Source of the DNA: Spirosoma montaniterrae
GTDB taxonomy: Bacteria > Bacteroidota > Bacteroidia > Cytophagales > Spirosomataceae
Direction: 5' to 3'
Assembly (NCBI RefSeq): GCF_001988955.1
Contig: NZ_CP014263.1
Location: 1,550,001-1,614,000, forward strand
Length of the DNA stretch: 64,000 bases
Part shown: piece by piece, positions 61,396 through 64,000 of the stretch
Layout: every line of letters begins with the position of its first letter
Numbering within the stretch: the first letter of the stretch is position 1
Position numbers and translations under genes: made by a program
Notes under the pieces: generated by a model
Databases searched by the model: none
What the model was told of the DNA's origin: nothing
What the model saw: the letters and a program-made list of their open reading frames with translations, nothing else

Positions 61396-62766
61396 ATGAA
61401 AACGATTTATAAACTGTCTCTTTGCGCGGCCCTGTTGGGAGTGTCAGGCTGCGCCGACCAATTAGAACTGGCACCGCCGAGTGCCATTGTGGCTCCCAAC
61501 TTCTGGAAAACGGCGGGCGATGCCGAAGCGGGCCTGATGAGTGCCTACAGCGGGATGCAGAACCCGATGTGGCAAAATTTTGTGACGGTGCCGCTGGTTT
61601 TGGCCGACGACGTGCGGGCCAACAGCGGGGGTAATTTTACCCGCCACGAAGGGTTTGTGGCTACGCCTGTACACGGCAATATTCAGGACGTTTGGCGGGA
61701 GACGTATTTCGCCATTCATGCCGCTAACGACGTAATCGCCAACGCACCGGCCATCAACGACCCGGCTCTGAACAAAGACCGCGTGCTGGGCGAAGCTTAT
61801 TTTATTCGGGGCTGGGCGTTTTATCAGCTCACGCTGCTGTTCGGAAAGATTCCGCTGCCGCTACAGCCTTCAAAATCGGCAACGCAGGATTTCAATATCA
61901 AACGTAGTGAAGTAGCGGAGGTGTATCAGCAGATTTTCAAAGACTTGCTCGAAGCCGAGAAACTGTTGCCCACTACGCACACTAACCGGGCACGGGCGGC
62001 CAAAGGGTCGGCGCGGGCGTGGCTGGCAAAAGCCTATCTGCAACAGCCGCAACCCGATTATACCAAAGCGTTAGCTGAATGCGAGGAAATTATGGCCGAT
62101 ACCCAATACCGGTTGTTGCCGGGAACCAACTACGCCGATATTTTTACGGCGGGCAAGCAAAATACGGCGGAAACCATTTTTGAACTATCGTTCCGGCCCA
62201 GCACGGCTACCGAAGGCCACGGTCTCGACCGGGAGTTTGTACCGTTTCAGGGTGCCGACTTCCGGGTGCGGCCTACGACCAACATTATCAACGCGTTCGC
62301 GGCCAGCGTCGGCGACTTGCGGGCACCCGTCACGCTGGGCTTGCACAACAACAACCGGTATATCAAAAAGTACGAACAGGCACCACCCACCACTACCAAC
62401 CGGGGCTTGCAGGCTTGTAACGTAGTGTTTTTGCGGCTGGCCGATATTGTGCTGCTCCGGGCCGAGTGTCTGAACGAACTGAACCGCACCGCCGAAGCTA
62501 TTCCGTTCCTGAACCAAATCAGAACCCGCGCCGGGCTGGCTGCTACCACTGCCACCACAAAAGCGCAGGTGAAGCAGGCCATCGAAGACGAACGGTTTCT
62601 TGAACTGGCCTTCGAGCCGCACCGCTGGTATGACCTCATCCGCTGGAATAAAGCCGTGGGTGGTGTGCCTAATCTGACCGAAGCTAATCGCGCCCGCATT
62701 CTGTGGCCCGTACCGTCGCGGGAGTTGGATTTAAACCCGAATCTGGACCAGAATCCGAGTTACTAA
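61396..62766 (+). CDS. SusD/RagB family outer-membrane nutrient-binding lipoprotein (locus 2)
   Basis: A 456-residue surface lipoprotein with lipobox LLGVSGCADQ (Cys19). The SusD N-terminal region is APNFWKTAGDAEAGLMSAYS, with TPR-like helices (GEAYFIRGWAFYQLTLLFGK, and RAAKGSARAWLAKAYLQQ). The C-terminal RagB signature is DERFLELAFEPHRWYDLIRW and the end NQNPSY-like (LDQNPSY). It pairs with the upstream SusC. Substrate is not evident. Confidence 0.95.
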   Translation: MKTIYKLSLCAALLGVSGCADQLELAPPSAIVAPNFWKTAGDAEAGLMSAYSGMQNPMWQNFVTVPLVLADDVRANSGGNFTRHEGFVATPVHGNIQDVWRETYFAIHAANDVIANAPAINDPALNKDRVLGEAYFIRGWAFYQLTLLFGKIPLPLQPSKSATQDFNIKRSEVAEVYQQIFKDLLEAEKLLPTTHTNRARAAKGSARAWLAKAYLQQPQPDYTKALAECEEIMADTQYRLLPGTNYADIFTAGKQNTAETIFELSFRPSTATEGHGLDREFVPFQGADFRVRPTTNIINAFAASVGDLRAPVTLGLHNNNRYIKKYEQAPPTTTNRGLQACNVVFLRLADIVLLRAECLNELNRTAEAIPFLNQIRTRAGLAATTATTKAQVKQAIEDERFLELAFEPHRWYDLIRWNKAVGGVPNLTEANRARILWPVPSRELDLNPNLDQNPSY

Positions 62767-62771
62767 CTTAC

Positions 62772-62860
62772 ACCCCACCCCAACCCCTCCCCGTTAGGGA
62801 GGGGCTAAAACCATCCGGTTCGCAAAGCCCCTCCCTAAAGGGGAGGGGTTGGGGTGGGGT
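62772..62860. repeat. Hairpin repeat 11 (CCCCACCCC type) between susD and the enolase-family gene
   Basis: Inverted arms of 35 bp at 62772-62806 and 62826-62860 with one mismatch. Each arm has an internal CCCCTCCC / GGGAGGGG stem, so alternative folds are possible. It ends 13 bp before the start codon of the downstream enzyme. No T-tract follows the right arm. Confidence 0.92.
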
Positions 62861-62872
62861 TAACATAACACG

Positions 62873-64000
62873 ATGGCTAACCGAAGAGAATTTTTGACAA
62901 AAGCGAGCCTGCTGGCCGTGGGTTCATTGGCGGGCGTAATGCCGGGCTATGCGGCCCCAACGGACATCCCCACCGACATCACCATCAAGGATGTAAAAGG
63001 ACTGGTGTTTCAGGACGGCTACGACCGGGGCGTGTACGTGCGCATCGAAGCCTCAGACGGTACGGTGGGCTGGGGCGAAAGCAGTGCCAACGGCATTCGG
63101 GCCGTGCAAACCATTATCAATGACCTGCTGAAACCACAGGTGCTGGGTAAAAGCCCTTTCGACACCGAACAACTCTGGGAACAGATGTTCTGGAAAAACG
63201 TAGACCTGGGGTCGGGTGGGATTCTGACGTACGCCGTGGCTGGCGTCGATTGTGCGCTCTGGGACCTGAAGGCTAAATTCCTCGGTGCCCCCGTTCACCA
63301 GCTCATCGGCGGTAAATTTCGCGACCGTGTACCGGCCTACGCCGGATTTGGCATCGGGGGCGGAAAAATGTCGGTCGATGATGCCATAAAACAGGCCGTC
63401 AAACTGGGCGAAAAGGGATTCAGAACGGTGAAAATCAGGGCGCAAATCCGCGAATACAACATCAACCCCAAAGACGACCCCAGCCTGAACTATTACACAG
63501 CCATTCGGAAAGAGTTGCCCGATTCTGTGAATCTGTTTCTCGACCCCAACGAAGGCTACACGGGCTACCGGGCTATCGAAATAGGCAAACGACTCGAAGG
63601 CATGGGCATGACGATTTACGAAAGCCCATGCCCCAACGAGAACCTCGAAGATCTCGCTACGGTGGTCGATGCGCTGACGATTCCGGTGATGGCTGGCGAG
63701 AAGTGCTACACCCGCTGGATGGTGCAGGACCTGATCGTGAAAGGCAAACCCGACATGGTCAATACCGATTTTATCAAGTCGGGCGGCATTACCGAAGGAC
63801 TGAAAATCTGCCACATAGCAGGCTTGCACCACAAGCCCGTGGTGCCACACAACACCAAGCCGATGCAGGGCAGCGCGGCTACCATGCAGATTCTGGCGTC
63901 GATTCCCAACTGTGGGCCGCTGGTGGAGTACATCGAAGCCGACAAATACAAAACCATCTGCTCGATTTTCGACGAAGGGATTGAGTTTAAGAACGGTGAG
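62873..64000 (+). CDS. Tat-exported enolase-superfamily enzyme (mandelate racemase/muconate lactonizing type), 3' end outside window
   Basis: 376 residues are visible and the frame is still open at the window edge. The start MANRREFLTKASLLAVGS is a Tat signal, so the enzyme is probably exported to the periplasm. The enolase-superfamily barrel is clear: N-terminal capping domain to about residue 150, then RTVKIRAQ (KxR where the subgroup usually has KxK), and three metal ligands in FLDPNEGYT (Asp), YESPCPNEN (Glu) and MAGEKCYTRW (Glu). The Asp-His pair is NTDFIKSGG and VPHNTKPMQG. A His plus Lys general-base set suggests a sugar-acid dehydratase or racemase/epimerase. It follows susD and may act on the imported substrate. 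Confidence 0.88.
   Translation, partial: MANRREFLTKASLLAVGSLAGVMPGYAAPTDIPTDITIKDVKGLVFQDGYDRGVYVRIEASDGTVGWGESSANGIRAVQTIINDLLKPQVLGKSPFDTEQLWEQMFWKNVDLGSGGILTYAVAGVDCALWDLKAKFLGAPVHQLIGGKFRDRVPAYAGFGIGGGKMSVDDAIKQAVKLGEKGFRTVKIRAQIREYNINPKDDPSLNYYTAIRKELPDSVNLFLDPNEGYTGYRAIEIGKRLEGMGMTIYESPCPNENLEDLATVVDALTIPVMAGEKCYTRWMVQDLIVKGKPDMVNTDFIKSGGITEGLKICHIAGLHHKPVVPHNTKPMQGSAATMQILASIPNCGPLVEYIEADKYKTICSIFDEGIEFKNGE

Noticed and set aside
63053..63850. A 265-residue frame on the - strand at the window end
   Set aside because: It is antisense to the enolase-superfamily gene, which carries complete metal-binding motifs on the + strand.

Overview
This window looks like chromosomal DNA of a Bacteroidota member of the order Cytophagales, most like the Spirosoma/Fibrella group. 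The evidence is the two complete ECF sigma / FecR anti-sigma / SusC / SusD loci, a protein with a type IX secretion C-terminal domain, a MurF-alanine racemase fusion, TTG and GTG starts without clear Shine-Dalgarno sequences, and Bacteroidetes-type promoters (TTG, about 20 bp, TAnnTTTG). The genus is an inference.

Layout. 1-2.5 kb: end of a Rpn-like protein, inositol monophosphatase, YfiT-like DinB protein, a 47-residue FeoB-associated-type membrane protein and a secreted NTF2-like protein. 2.5-5.8 kb: operon of GntP permease, Asp/Glu-racemase-like protein and four-carbon acid sugar kinase, reading leftward. 6-13 kb: leftward sigma-FecR-SusC-SusD locus ending in a decayed FG-GAP gene. 13.3-14.7 kb: XRE/pentapeptide-repeat protein abutting a fused, frameshifted ABC exporter relic. 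14.8-31 kb: mostly housekeeping and envelope genes (DUF4403, AlkA-type glycosylase, CorA, MurF-Alr, THUMP-like methyltransferase, SulP, Gfo/Idh, DUF4105, RsmI, pterin dehydratase, a large secreted lipoprotein). 31.1-35 kb: two tRNA-Ser genes, then a 2.4-kb islet with a secreted tailspike-like beta-helix protein, bounded by a 61-bp exact duplication of the 3' end of the type I asparaginase gene. 35-47.7 kb: TatD, YycJ-like hydrolase, a glycan/lipid cluster (YbhN-like, two GT2, polysaccharide deacetylase), RuvC, DUF3592-like, DUF3500, DUF255/YyaL and a T9SS substrate. 47.8-56 kb: lipoprotein, MFS, tRNA-Val, the mlaE-mlaF-mlaD lipid transport operon, lytic transglycosylase, CvfB-like protein and a dicarboxylate symporter. 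56-64 kb: rightward sigma-FecR-SusC-SusD locus followed by a Tat-exported enolase-superfamily enzyme that runs off the window.

The most striking unexplained structure is a set of eleven intergenic imperfect hairpins. Most arms are built from degenerate 7-8-bp tandem units (CAACAGY, TGATGAG, GGTTGRAT, ACACAGAGAT, CACGGATT, GCAGTTT) and two are C/G-rich. They sit between genes of the same operon (mlaE/mlaF, mlaF/mlaD, susC/susD, susD/enolase, GT2/deacetylase), at gene ends, and in a tRNA leader. In two cases they appear to have altered coding sequence: they supply a stop codon, and they seem to have removed the start of murF-alr.

How genes work together: the two Sus loci are outer-membrane uptake systems, each with its own surface-signalling sigma/anti-sigma pair. 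The GntP-racemase-kinase operon probably imports and phosphorylates a small sugar acid. The Mla genes maintain outer-membrane lipid asymmetry. The 37-41 kb cluster probably makes or modifies a surface glycan or glycolipid.
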